The position numbers and the translations under genes were made by a program. DNA of 64,000 nt from Streptomyces sp. MBT53 (GTDB taxonomy: Bacteria > Actinomycetota > Actinomycetes > Streptomycetales > Streptomycetaceae): the NCBI RefSeq assembly GCF_016654115.1, contig NZ_JAEQAZ010000046.1, positions 47,718 to 111,717 on the forward strand, written 5' to 3'. The notes beneath the pieces are model-generated. The model was not told the DNA's origin. It ran no database searches and saw only the letters and a program-made list of their open reading frames with translations. This document shows, piece after piece, positions 52,154-60,177 of the stretch (the stretch's first letter is position 1; every line of letters starts with the position of its first letter).

Positions 52154-52669
52154 GTGACGGAAGGCACCACCACCTCCGCCGCCGCCGAGGGTGCAGACAC
52201 CCTGTCCCGCCTGGAGCAGGAGGGCGAGATCGCGGCGGACTACCTCGAGGGTCTGCTGGACATCGCCGATCTCGACGGCGACATCGACATGGATGTCGAG
52301 GCCGACCGCGCCGCTGTCTCGATCATCAGCGACAGCAGCGGCCGCGATCTCCAGAAGCTCGTCGGCCGTGACGGTGAGGTGCTGGAAGCACTCCAGGAGC
52401 TCACCCGCCTCGCCGTGCACCGGGAGACCGGGGACCGCAGCCGGCTGATGCTGGACATCGCCGGCTACCGCGCCAAGAAGCGCACCGAGCTCTCCGAGCT
52501 GGGCGCCAAGACGGCGGCCGACGTGAAGAACACCGGCGAGCCGGTGAAGCTGAACCCGATGACCCCGTTCGAGCGCAAGGTCGTGCACGACGCCGTCAAG
52601 GCCGCGGGACTGCGCAGCGAGTCGGAGGGCGAGGAGCCGCAGCGCTTCGTCGTCGTGCTTCCCGCCTGA
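52154..52669 (+). CDS. khpB: RNA-binding protein Jag/KhpB
   Basis: The 171-residue protein has a central KH domain (about residues 55-110, with LVGRDGEVLEALQELTRLAV) and a C-terminal R3H domain (about 115-170, PMTPFERKVVHDAVKAAGLR). This is the usual Jag/KhpB architecture after yidC. It binds RNA and is involved in cell-wall and division control in Gram-positive bacteria. The N-terminal part is acidic. Confidence 0.93.
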   Translation: MTEGTTTSAAAEGADTLSRLEQEGEIAADYLEGLLDIADLDGDIDMDVEADRAAVSIISDSSGRDLQKLVGRDGEVLEALQELTRLAVHRETGDRSRLMLDIAGYRAKKRTELSELGAKTAADVKNTGEPVKLNPMTPFERKVVHDAVKAAGLRSESEGEEPQRFVVVLPA

Positions 52670-52687
52670 TCGGTCCCCTTGTTCCAC

Positions 52688-52722
52688 CGGCCCCGTCTGT
52701 TGAGCAGACGGGGCCGAATTTT
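52688..52722 (+). terminator. Terminator after jag
   Basis: CGGCCCCGTCTG (52688-52699) and CAGACGGGGCCG (52705-52716) form a perfect stem followed by AATTTT. It separates the ribosomal protein/insertase operon from rsmG. Confidence 0.9.
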
Positions 52723-52804
52723 GTCAGCCTGATAGTCCTGTAGTTCTGGTGGTCCTGATGGTCAGCGCCCCATGCGCTCTTGCGGTACGGAAGGACGGTC
52801 CCCC

Positions 52805-53521
52805 GTGACGGAGGCAGCGGAGCTTCCCCCTGCGCCCGAGGAGGCGCGCGAGGTGTTCGGCGATCGCTTCGAGGATGCGGTCCGATACGCCGAGCTGCTC
52901 GCCGACGCGGGCGTGCAGCGTGGTCTCATCGGCCCACGCGAGGTGCCCCGCCTGTGGGAACGGCACATCCTGAACTGTGCGGTGCTCTCGGAGGTCGTGC
53001 CGGAGAGCGTGACGGTCTGCGACGTCGGTTCGGGCGCCGGCCTGCCGGGCATTCCCCTGGCGCTGGTCCGGGAGGATCTGAAGATCACGCTGCTGGAGCC
53101 CTTGCTCCGGCGGACCAACTTCCTCGCCGAGGTCGTCGAGTTGCTGGGCCTGGACCATGTGACCGTTGTGCGCGGTCGGGCCGAGGAGGTCATGGGCAAG
53201 CTGCAGCCCGTCCATGTGGTGACGGCACGGGCCGTGGCACCGCTGGACCGGCTGGCCACCTGGGGCATCCCGTTGCTGCGTCCCTATGGAGAGATGCTCG
53301 CCCTCAAGGGCGACACCGCCGAGGAAGAACTCAAGGCGGCGGCAACGGCCCTGAGCAAGCTCGGTGCCGTGGAGACGTCCATCCTTCATGTGGGCGAGGG
53401 GATCGTGGATCCGCTCTCCACCGTCGTGCGTGTCGAGGTGGGGGAGAGTCCTGGTGGCGTTCGCTTCGCCGCCAAACGTGCGAAGGCAGCGCGTACCGGA
53501 CGGACCCGCCGCCGTCGCTGA
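52805..53521 (+). CDS. rsmG: 16S rRNA (guanine527-N7)-methyltransferase RsmG
   Basis: GTG at 52805, preceded by GGAAGG, is preferred to the upstream in-frame start at 52772. The 238-residue protein has the SAM-binding motif DVGSGAGLPGIPLAL (about 73-87) and the conserved RHILNC start region. It methylates G527 of 16S rRNA; loss gives low-level streptomycin resistance and in Streptomyces can raise antibiotic production. It lies between jag and parA as usual. Confidence 0.96.
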   Translation: MTEAAELPPAPEEAREVFGDRFEDAVRYAELLADAGVQRGLIGPREVPRLWERHILNCAVLSEVVPESVTVCDVGSGAGLPGIPLALVREDLKITLLEPLLRRTNFLAEVVELLGLDHVTVVRGRAEEVMGKLQPVHVVTARAVAPLDRLATWGIPLLRPYGEMLALKGDTAEEELKAAATALSKLGAVETSILHVGEGIVDPLSTVVRVEVGESPGGVRFAAKRAKAARTGRTRRRR

Positions 53522-53615
53522 TCCGTCCTGACGACGAGACTTACTCCACACAAGCTGCCAAACCTACGCATGCCGGAGTGTCGCGGACAGTTCGGCCTCA
53601 GCTGCTGTGCATCGT

Positions 53616-53629
53616 GTTTCACGTGAAAC
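53616..53629. other. parS centromere site 1
   Basis: The perfect palindrome GTTTCACGTGAAAC lies in the rsmG-parA gap. It is the ParB nucleation site of Streptomyces. The remainder of 53522-53862 has no gene but includes a DnaA-box-like TTGTCCACA near 53723. Confidence 0.97.
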
Positions 53630-53862
53630 GTCGCTCACTGCTCCACGGCATCATCAGCCGCAGCCGCGCGGCCGAACCCCGCGATAGGAAGCCTCTCGGA
53701 TCACTCGGAGAGGGCACGGAGTTGTCCACAGAGGTGGAATTCTCCACAGAACAACAGGCCTCACTGGTTCACGACCCTGAAGACATGGGAGGCTCTGTTC
53801 ATTGCGAGCCTGAAGTCGAGGAGAGTGAATCCTTGCGGTCCGACGCCAACATCGCGGGACCG

Positions 53863-54858
53863 ATGACCGATCCGGTCCCCGGTCCCCGTACCGAGTCGAT
53901 GGGGGAGGATGTTTCACGTGAAACACCGCCCCCTATGGACGACACTCCCATCGGTCGTGCTGCCCAACTGGCTGTGGAAGCCCTAGGTCGTGCCGGCGAG
54001 GGCCTGCCACGACCCGAGCAGACCCGAATCATGGTTGTTGCCAACCAGAAGGGCGGGGTCGGCAAGACGACGACGACCGTCAATCTTGCCGCTTCGCTGG
54101 CACTGCACGGTGCCCGTGTTCTGGTGGTCGACCTCGACCCACAGGGCAATGCCTCTACGGCACTGGGGATCGATCATCACGCGGAAGTTCCTTCCATCTA
54201 TGACGTGTTGGTCGACAGCAGGCCTCTCTCCGAGGTCGTTCAGCCGGTTCCCGATGTCGAGGGTCTCTTCTGTGCCCCTGCCACGATCGATCTCGCCGGT
54301 GCGGAGATCGAGCTGGTGTCCCTGGTGGCGAGAGAGAGCAGACTGCAGCGGGCGATTCAGGCCTACGAGCAGCCGTTGGACTACATCCTCATCGACTGTC
54401 CGCCCTCGCTCGGCCTGCTGACGGTCAATGCGCTGGTCGCCGGTGCGGAGGTTCTCATCCCGATCCAGTGCGAGTACTACGCGCTGGAGGGACTCGGGCA
54501 ACTGCTCCGCAACGTCGACCTGGTGCGGGGACACCTCAACCCCAACCTGCATGTGTCGACCATCCTGCTCACCATGTACGACGGCCGGACGCGTCTCGCG
54601 TCCCAGGTCGCGGACGAGGTGCGCAGCCACTTCGGCGACGAGGTATTGCGGACGAGCATTCCCCGCTCGGTCCGTATCTCCGAGGCGCCGAGTTATGGGC
54701 AGACGGTACTGACCTACGATCCCGGATCGAGCGGTGCCCTCTCCTACTTTGAAGCAGCAAGGGAAATCGCACTGAAGGGTGTGGGCGTCAGCTACGACGC
54801 ACCGCATGCGCACATCGGCGCGCAGAGCGACCAGAGCATGGTGGAGGGCATCCAGTGA
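53863..54858 (+). CDS. parA: Chromosome partitioning ATPase ParA
   Basis: The start is uncertain: ATG at 53863 gives 331 residues; ATG at 53899 or 53935 are alternatives, and the open frame continues upstream. The Walker-type ATPase has NQKGGVGKTTTTVN (61-74) with the signature lysine, DLDPQGNAS and DCPPSLGLLT. It forms gradients that move ParB-bound origins and, in Streptomyces, tracks the hyphal tip. The N-terminal part encodes parS as VSRET (53911-53924). Overlaps parB by four bases. Confidence 0.95.
   Translation: MTDPVPGPRTESMGEDVSRETPPPMDDTPIGRAAQLAVEALGRAGEGLPRPEQTRIMVVANQKGGVGKTTTTVNLAASLALHGARVLVVDLDPQGNASTALGIDHHAEVPSIYDVLVDSRPLSEVVQPVPDVEGLFCAPATIDLAGAEIELVSLVARESRLQRAIQAYEQPLDYILIDCPPSLGLLTVNALVAGAEVLIPIQCEYYALEGLGQLLRNVDLVRGHLNPNLHVSTILLTMYDGRTRLASQVADEVRSHFGDEVLRTSIPRSVRISEAPSYGQTVLTYDPGSSGALSYFEAAREIALKGVGVSYDAPHAHIGAQSDQSMVEGIQ
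53911..53924. other. parS site 2, inside parA
   Basis: GTTTCACGTGAAAC sits in the 5' part of parA, read as V-S-R-E-T in frame if the start at 53863 or 53899 is used. Confidence 0.97.
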
Positions 54859-55955
54859 GCGAGCGACGGAGGGGTTTGGGCCGTGGGCTCGGCGCACTGA
54901 TCCCCGCAGCCCCGACCGGGGAGAAGACGGTGGCTCCGGCCGCCATGGGAGGCGGCTCCGCATCCGCGTCCCCCACGGCCGTTCCGGTCATCACCGGCGA
55001 CCGAGGAGTGGCCGCAGCGAAGGTCACCACCTTGCCGCCGGTTTCCTACGACACGGAGGAGCCGTCGTACGGCGCCGTGGAGACGTTCGCGCCTCCCATC
55101 GGTGCCCACTTCGCCGAGTTGCCTCTCGACTCCATCACGCCGAACTCGCGCCAGCCGCGTGAGGTCTTCGACGAGGACGCGCTGCAGGAGCTCGTCACCT
55201 CCATCAAGGAGGTCGGTCTCCTCCAGCCCGTCGTCGTACGGCAGATCGCTCCGACGCGCTATGAGCTCATCATGGGCGAGCGGCGCTGGCGGGCCTGCCG
55301 TGAGGCAGGACTTGAAGCGATCCCGGCGATCGTGCGGGCCACGGACGACGACAAGCTTCTCCTGGACGCTCTCCTGGAGAACCTGCACCGCGCCCAGCTG
55401 AACCCGCTCGAAGAGGCGGCTGCCTACGATCAGTTGCTCAAGGACTTCAACTGCACGCACGACCAGCTGGCTGACCGGATCGGGCGTTCCCGCCCGCAGG
55501 TCTCCAACACCCTGCGTCTGCTGAAGCTCTCGCCGTCGGTCCAGCGCCGTGTCGCGGCCGGAGTGCTCTCCGCCGGCCATGCCCGGGCGCTGCTCTCCGT
55601 CGACGACTCGGAGGAGCAGGACCGGTTGGCTCACCGGATCGTGGCGGAGGGGCTCTCCGTGCGGGCCGTCGAGGAGATCGTGACCCTGATGGGTTCACGA
55701 CCCCAGACCGCCCAGCGCTCCAAGGGACCGCGGGCCGGCGCCCTGGTCTCCCCGGCGCTGTCCGACCTTGCCACCCGTCTCTCGGATCGCTTCGAAACCC
55801 GGGTGAAGGTCGACCTGGGGCAGAAGAAGGGCAAGATCACTGTCGAGTTCGCCTCGATGGAGGACCTTGAGCGGATCCTCGGTTCGCTGGCCCCGGGTGA
55901 GGGGCCGGTCCTGCAGCGGAGCCTGCTGGACGACGACTCGGAGGACGAAGCCTGA
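54855..55955 (+). CDS. parB: Chromosome partitioning protein ParB
   Basis: GTG at 54855 overlaps parA. The 366-residue protein has a disordered N-terminus (SERRRGLGRGLGALIPAAP), the CTP-binding/ParB domain with ITPNSRQPREVFDEDALQEL and GERRWRA (the arginine patch, about residues 139-145). It also has a helix-turn-helix with DRIGRSRPQVSNTLRLLKLS, and a C-terminal dimer domain. It clamps at parS and spreads. Confidence 0.97.
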   Translation: MSERRRGLGRGLGALIPAAPTGEKTVAPAAMGGGSASASPTAVPVITGDRGVAAAKVTTLPPVSYDTEEPSYGAVETFAPPIGAHFAELPLDSITPNSRQPREVFDEDALQELVTSIKEVGLLQPVVVRQIAPTRYELIMGERRWRACREAGLEAIPAIVRATDDDKLLLDALLENLHRAQLNPLEEAAAYDQLLKDFNCTHDQLADRIGRSRPQVSNTLRLLKLSPSVQRRVAAGVLSAGHARALLSVDDSEEQDRLAHRIVAEGLSVRAVEEIVTLMGSRPQTAQRSKGPRAGALVSPALSDLATRLSDRFETRVKVDLGQKKGKITVEFASMEDLERILGSLAPGEGPVLQRSLLDDDSEDEA

Positions 55956-55997
55956 GCCCCTCTGGCTACGGCATGGGTTTCGTCCGCCCGACCTGCG

Positions 55998-56039
55998 GAG
56001 CGGGCCGCTGTCCGGTGTGTACCGGAACGCGGCCCGCTC
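55998..56039 (+). terminator. Terminator after parB
   Basis: GAGCGGGCCGC (55998-56008) pairs with GCGGCCCGCTC (56029-56039); an inner TCCGGT/ACCGGA stem closes the loop. T-rich sequence follows. Confidence 0.85.
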
Positions 56040-56137
56040 TTTGCTTTCTGTCGGTATCGATGCAATCGCATCATGGATACGATGCGTTCGGGTATGGCGC
56101 ATCCACCTGGCAGCACCTCTTAGGGGAGGCGGGGGCC

Positions 56138-56395
56138 ATGCGAACGGTGAGCCGCACCGGACTGGTGAGCGCGGGTCTGGGCCTGGGGGCGGTCGGCGGG
56201 TTCGTCGGCAGTCTGCTCAGGGAACGCAGCGCTCTGACAGCCGCCCGCGACGCTGCGGGCGAAGGAAGCGAGGATCAGCCTTCATGGGGCGTCGGCTCGT
56301 ACCGCTCACGTTGGACAACCTCCCGGACATTCCCCAGCGTTGCCGGTCGTGCGTCTTCTGGGAGCTGGACCCCGTCCGCGGCCAGGCCGCGGTAA
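56138..56395 (+). CDS. Possible small membrane protein overlapping the GNAT gene
   Basis: ATG at 56138 follows TAGGGGAGGCGGGGGCC. The 85-residue frame begins MRTVSRTGLVSAGLGLGAVG, a glycine-rich hydrophobic segment like small membrane proteins, then loses coding character where it overlaps the GNAT start (56284) by 112 bases. It may be real with a shorter functional part, or the GNAT start may be wrong. Weakly supported. Confidence 0.3.
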   Translation: MRTVSRTGLVSAGLGLGAVGGFVGSLLRERSALTAARDAAGEGSEDQPSWGVGSYRSRWTTSRTFPSVAGRASSGSWTPSAARPR

Positions 56396-56901
56396 GAGCG
56401 GGTACGACAGCCCTGGAGAAGGAAGCCTGGATCTCCGCCGTCCTACTGGACTGGGGCTCCTGCGGGCGGGTCGTCTACGTCGATGACGTGCCGGTGGGCT
56501 TCGTTCTCTACGCGCCCCCCGCCTACGTTCCTCGCTCCACGGCGTTTCCCACGAGCCCTGTCTCTCCGGACGCGGTGCAGCTGATGACGGCGTTCATCAT
56601 GCCGGGCTACCAAGGACAGGGGCTGGGACGGGTCATGGTGCAGACCGTCGCCAAGGATCTACTGCGGCGGGGCTTCAAGGCGATCGAGGCCTTCGGCGAC
56701 GCCCACTGGAGAGAGCCTGCCTGCATACTGCCCGCCGATCATCTGCTCGCCGTGGGCTTCAAGACGGTCCGCCCGCATCCCGCCCATCCACGGATGCGGC
56801 TGGAGCTGCGTACAACGCTCTCCTGGAAGGAAGACGTGGAGCTGGCACTCGACCGACTCCTGGGGGCCGTACAGAAGGAACCAGCGCTGCGACCGCTCTA
56901 G
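56284..56901 (+). CDS. GNAT-family N-acetyltransferase
   Basis: ATG at 56284. The 205-residue protein has the acetyl-CoA-binding pattern of GNAT proteins: TAFIMPGYQGQGLGRVMVQT (about residues 100-119, with the Q-x-x-G-x-G/A pyrophosphate loop) and the following EAFGDAHWREPACILPADHL. Substrate unknown; a member of this family lies beside parB in most Streptomyces. An upstream in-frame start at 55867 is not supported. Confidence 0.85.
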   Translation: MGRRLVPLTLDNLPDIPQRCRSCVFWELDPVRGQAAVRAGTTALEKEAWISAVLLDWGSCGRVVYVDDVPVGFVLYAPPAYVPRSTAFPTSPVSPDAVQLMTAFIMPGYQGQGLGRVMVQTVAKDLLRRGFKAIEAFGDAHWREPACILPADHLLAVGFKTVRPHPAHPRMRLELRTTLSWKEDVELALDRLLGAVQKEPALRPL

Positions 56902-56928
56902 GGCAGCCATTGACAGCGCCAAAGCAAA

Positions 56929-56954
56929 TGGGCCGACTCCGGGGAGTCGGCCCA
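56929..56954. terminator. Bidirectional terminator between GNAT gene and trxA
   Basis: TGGGCCGACTCC (56929-56940) pairs perfectly with GGAGTCGGCCCA (56943-56954). It lies between convergent genes and can serve both. Confidence 0.85.
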
Positions 56955-56959
56955 TCCAT

Positions 56960-56973
56960 GTTTCACGTGAAAC
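56960..56973. other. parS site 3
   Basis: GTTTCACGTGAAAC lies between the bidirectional terminator and the trxA stop codon. Confidence 0.97.
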
Positions 56974-56974
56974 A

Positions 56975-57307
56975 TCACTCGGAGATGAAGTCCTCCAGGT
57001 CGCGGACAATCGCGGCCTTCGGCTTCGCACCGACGATGGTCTTGGCGACCTCGCCACCCTGGTAGACGTTCAGGGTCGGGATGGACATCACGCCGTACTT
57101 GGCGGCCGTACCCGGGTTCTCGTCGATGTTGAGCTTGACGATCTCGATCTTGTCGCCGTACTCGGCGGCGATGGCTTCGAGGGACGGAGCGATCTGACGG
57201 CACGGACCGCACCAGGCGGCCCAGAAGTCCACGAGGACGGGCTTGTCGCTCTTGAGGACGTCCTGCTCGAAGGAATCGTCGGTCACATTCTTCAGAGTGC
57301 CGGCCAC
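56975..57307 (-). CDS. trxA: Thioredoxin
   Basis: GTG at 57305-57307. The 110-residue protein has the active site WCGPC (Cys33, Cys36), the conserved VDFWAAWC start of the fold and the cis-proline MSIPTLN. It is the general disulfide reductant, itself reduced by TrxB, whose gene lies 42 bases upstream, so both are likely one transcript. Streptomyces trxBA is under the oxidative-stress sigma factor SigR in known species; I did not identify its GGAAT-type promoter with confidence. Confidence 0.97.
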   Translation of the reverse strand: MAGTLKNVTDDSFEQDVLKSDKPVLVDFWAAWCGPCRQIAPSLEAIAAEYGDKIEIVKLNIDENPGTAAKYGVMSIPTLNVYQGGEVAKTIVGAKPKAAIVRDLEDFISE

Positions 57308-57349
57308 GGCGGGCTCCTTAACTTGATCGTGCGGTGGGGCGGATGGGGG

Positions 57350-58318
57350 TCAGACGGTGGTCTTCGCGGGCTCTGTCTTCTCCTCGTCCGCGAGGGCGGA
57401 GAGGAAACGCTCGGCGTCGAGAGCCGCGGAGCAGCCGGTGCCGGCGGCGGTGATCGCCTGGCGGTAGGTGTGGTCGACGACGTCACCGGCGCCGAAGACA
57501 CCGGTCAAGTTGGTCCGGGTCGAGGGCGCCTCGACCTTCAGGTAGCCCTCCCCGTCCAGGTCCAGCTGGCCCTTGAAGAGCTCCGTGCGGGGGTCGTGAC
57601 CGATCGCGATGAACAGGCCCGTCACCGCGAGGTCGGAGAGCTCCCCGGTCTTCAGGTTGCGCAGCTTGAGGCCGGCCAGCTTCGGGTCGCCCTCGATCTC
57701 CGCGACCTCGCTGTCCCACACGAACTTGATCTTCGGGTCGGCGAAGGCGCGCTCCTGCATCGCCTTGGAGGCACGCAGGCTGTCCCGGCGGTGGACGATC
57801 GTCACGGACTTGGCGAAGCGGGAGAGGAAGGTCGCTTCCTCCATCGCCGTGTCGCCGCCGCCGATGACGGCGATGTCCTGGTCCTTGAAGAAGAACCCGT
57901 CACAGGTGGCACACCAGGAGACACCCCGGCCGGAGAGGGCGTCCTCGTTCGGCAGGCCCAACTTGCGGTGCTGGGAGCCGGTGGTGACGATGACGGCCTT
58001 CGCCTTGTGCACGGTGCCCGAGGTGTCCGTGACGGTCTTGATCTCACCGGTCAGGTCGACGGAGACCACGTCGTCCGGAATCAGCTCGGCACCGAAGCGC
58101 TCGGCCTGGGCGCGCATGTTGTCCATGAGCTCGGGGCCCATGATGCCGTCCTGGAAGCCCGGGAAGTTCTCGACCTCGGTGGTGTTCATCAGCGCGCCAC
58201 CGGCGGTGACGGCGCCCTCGAACACCAGCGGCTTCAGCGACGCGCGCGCGGTGTAGAGCGCCGCCGTGTAGCCGGCGGGCCCGGAGCCGATGATGATCAC
58301 GTTTCGGACGTCGCTCAC
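57350..58318 (-). CDS. trxB: Thioredoxin reductase
   Basis: ATG-type start at 58318 gives 322 residues: FAD motif IIGSGPAGYTAALYTARA (8-25), redox-active CATC (Cys136, Cys139; SWCATCDG), NADPH motif AVIGGGDTAMEEATFL, and GDVVDHTYRQAITAAGTGC near the end. It passes electrons from NADPH to thioredoxin. Directly upstream of trxA. Confidence 0.97.
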   Translation of the reverse strand: MSDVRNVIIIGSGPAGYTAALYTARASLKPLVFEGAVTAGGALMNTTEVENFPGFQDGIMGPELMDNMRAQAERFGAELIPDDVVSVDLTGEIKTVTDTSGTVHKAKAVIVTTGSQHRKLGLPNEDALSGRGVSWCATCDGFFFKDQDIAVIGGGDTAMEEATFLSRFAKSVTIVHRRDSLRASKAMQERAFADPKIKFVWDSEVAEIEGDPKLAGLKLRNLKTGELSDLAVTGLFIAIGHDPRTELFKGQLDLDGEGYLKVEAPSTRTNLTGVFGAGDVVDHTYRQAITAAGTGCSAALDAERFLSALADEEKTEPAKTTV

Positions 58319-58489
58319 GGCTTGGTTCCTCGTCTCTGGACTGCGTCAGTACGACCGGTGGGAGCCCCTGCCAGAGCCTCCACCCCACCCAACGGATCCT
58401 ACGGGGCCCGCATTCCCGGTGTGTCCGGGCACACGGAGACGGCACACAGGAGGGAAGTACCACGCCGGCCGGCGATGAGGCGTCCGGAG

Positions 58490-59428
58490 TCAGGGATGCG
58501 CGTACGACTGCGTCAGAAGAACCTTGCCAGGGGTGGATGTCTGCCCACTCACACAGGCCGCGTCGACGATGTAAGCCGTGACACGGCTGTTGTCGGAAGG
58601 GTCGGGCAGCACCACGAGATAGACGGCGGTTCCGTCGTAGGTGCCTTGTTTGGAACCGAGGACATCCTCGTTGCCACGGTTGATGCCCTGCCTGATGCAG
58701 GTCGGGATGGGATCCGAAGGCTGGATGAGCGTCTTGGTGGAGGGCTCTCCGTTGCCGGGTACGGTCTCGGCCTTATAGGGCCGATCACTGCCGTTAGTGC
58801 CTCGACTCGTGGCCGTCCTGGTGGAGAGCAGATCCGAGACCTCGCTCTGCAACTTCCCCTTCGAGAACGTGTCTGCGGCGCTGGTCGGGTTCGCATGAGC
58901 CGCGTCGGACGTCTTGTGGTCGCCCAGCGACTGGAGGAACAGGGAACCCGCTCCGAGAACGGCCGCGGTGAAGACGGCTCCCAGGACGATCCTCCCGCGG
59001 CGACCGCTGCGACTCCGGTCCTTGCGTCCGGGACCGGTCGCCGCATGCGCACGTCCTGACGGGCGGTCCGCCGGAGGCGATGTTTCACGTGAAACATGCG
59101 TCCCGGTGTCCTCGCCGGACACCGATCGGGACGCGCTCACCAAGGTCGGTGCGGCCAGGGTCTCTGGGGCGGTGGCACCCAGCAAGGCTTCCGCGGCGAG
59201 GGCCGCGTCGATACGGGTCGCGATCTCTGCGGGCATCCTCGGTGGGCCGGGCAGAGTCCCCAGCAGTCCCCGGATCTCCTCCAGCGAGTCATGGACATCG
59301 GCACAGAGCTCGCACTCGTCCAGATGCTGTCGTACCTCAGTCGTCCGGGACGGCGGGAGGAGGCCCTCGGCGAGGTCGGAGATCTCCGCGACGTCCGGGT
59401 GCCCGGCCGTGTCCGTCGTGGATGTCAC
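58490..59428 (-). CDS. Zinc-binding anti-sigma factor for SigM
   Basis: The 312-residue protein has an N-terminal ZAS-type domain with HLDECELCADVH (about residues 35-46), the H-x3-C-x2-C zinc motif that holds ECF sigma factors. A disordered linker, one membrane helix (about 147-166; IVLGAVFTAAVLGAGSLFLQ), and an extracellular C-terminal domain follow. It overlaps the sigma factor gene by four bases. Release of the sigma factor would follow thiol oxidation or envelope stress. The parS site at 59082-59095 is in this gene, read VSRET. Confidence 0.9.
   Translation of the reverse strand: MTSTTDTAGHPDVAEISDLAEGLLPPSRTTEVRQHLDECELCADVHDSLEEIRGLLGTLPGPPRMPAEIATRIDAALAAEALLGATAPETLAAPTLVSASRSVSGEDTGTHVSRETSPPADRPSGRAHAATGPGRKDRSRSGRRGRIVLGAVFTAAVLGAGSLFLQSLGDHKTSDAAHANPTSAADTFSKGKLQSEVSDLLSTRTATSRGTNGSDRPYKAETVPGNGEPSTKTLIQPSDPIPTCIRQGINRGNEDVLGSKQGTYDGTAVYLVVLPDPSDNSRVTAYIVDAACVSGQTSTPGKVLLTQSYAHP
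59082..59095. other. parS site 4, inside the anti-sigma factor gene
   Basis: GTTTCACGTGAAAC lies within the linker of the anti-sigma factor and reads as V-S-R-E-T in its frame, the same peptide as the parA-internal site. Confidence 0.97.
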
Positions 59429-60150
59429 GCTCGCCCACCTCCGCCCTTCACAGCAGCTGAATCGCTCGGCCCTGTATCCCTGGGACCCGATTCGCGTGGT
59501 CCCGCTGCCGGTGGGACGGATGTCCCCTGCGCCCGGTTCCGTCGTGCGCCCCGTTCCTCGTCGTCGGCGGCTCTTTCCGGCCGCAGATGGGTGAGGAGCG
59601 GAAGCAGTCTGGCTCTACCGCGGGCGCAGCGGCTCTTCACCGTGCCCGTCGGCACATCGAGCATCTGGGCAGCCTCCGCGACCGGGTAGCCCTGCATGTC
59701 CACGAGGACGAGGGCGGCACGCTGGTCGGGCGGGAGGGTGCCCAGGGCTTCCAGCAGTTGGCGGTGCAGGTCGTTGCGCTCCGCCGGAGCGGCGGCTGAC
59801 TCGTGCGGCTCCAGGAGCTGTTCGAGTCGCTCGGTGTCGTCGACCGGGGACGTCTTCCTGGAGGCGGCCTTGCGGGCACGATCCAGGCAGGCGTTCACGG
59901 TGATCCGGTGCAGCCAGGTCGTGACGGCCGACTGACCGCGGAAGGTGTGGGCGGCCCGGTAGGCGGAGACCAGGGCGTCCTGGACGGCGTCCGCGGCCTC
60001 CTCGCGGTCGCCCAGCGTGCGGAGGGCCACGGCCCAGAGACGGTCCCGGTGGCGCCGTACGAGCTCACCGAAGGCGTCCGGGTCGCCTTCGACATGACGG
60101 GCGAGCAGATCTTGATCGCTCATGCCGTCGTGTCCGGCGCCTTCCGCCAT
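59425..60150 (-). CDS. sigM: ECF RNA polymerase sigma factor SigM
   Basis: The 241-residue protein has sigma region 2 (about residues 20-95; HRDRLWAVALRTLGDREEAA, then QSAVTTWLHRITVNACLDR) and region 4 (about 130-185; LGTLPPDQRAALVLVDMQGY, PVAEAAQMLDVPTGTVKSRC). The C-terminal 55 residues are disordered. The first ATG may be preceded by another 9 codons later (MSDQDL). Location beside trxBA and murJ matches the Streptomyces sigM locus. Overlaps its anti-sigma factor, implying paired production. Confidence 0.92.
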   Translation of the reverse strand: MAEGAGHDGMSDQDLLARHVEGDPDAFGELVRRHRDRLWAVALRTLGDREEAADAVQDALVSAYRAAHTFRGQSAVTTWLHRITVNACLDRARKAASRKTSPVDDTERLEQLLEPHESAAAPAERNDLHRQLLEALGTLPPDQRAALVLVDMQGYPVAEAAQMLDVPTGTVKSRCARGRARLLPLLTHLRPERAADDEERGARRNRAQGTSVPPAAGPRESGPRDTGPSDSAAVKGGGGRA

Positions 60151-60177
60151 CGGACCCCCTCCCCCTCCGGTGAGACG

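Noticed and set aside
52772..52804. Longer rsmG starting at 52772
   Set aside because: No ribosome-binding site at that start, whereas GTG at 52805 has GGAAGG at suitable spacing and matches the usual protein start.
57323..59059. A 578-residue + strand frame over trxB and the anti-sigma gene
   Set aside because: Antisense to trxB with intact CATC and cofactor motifs.
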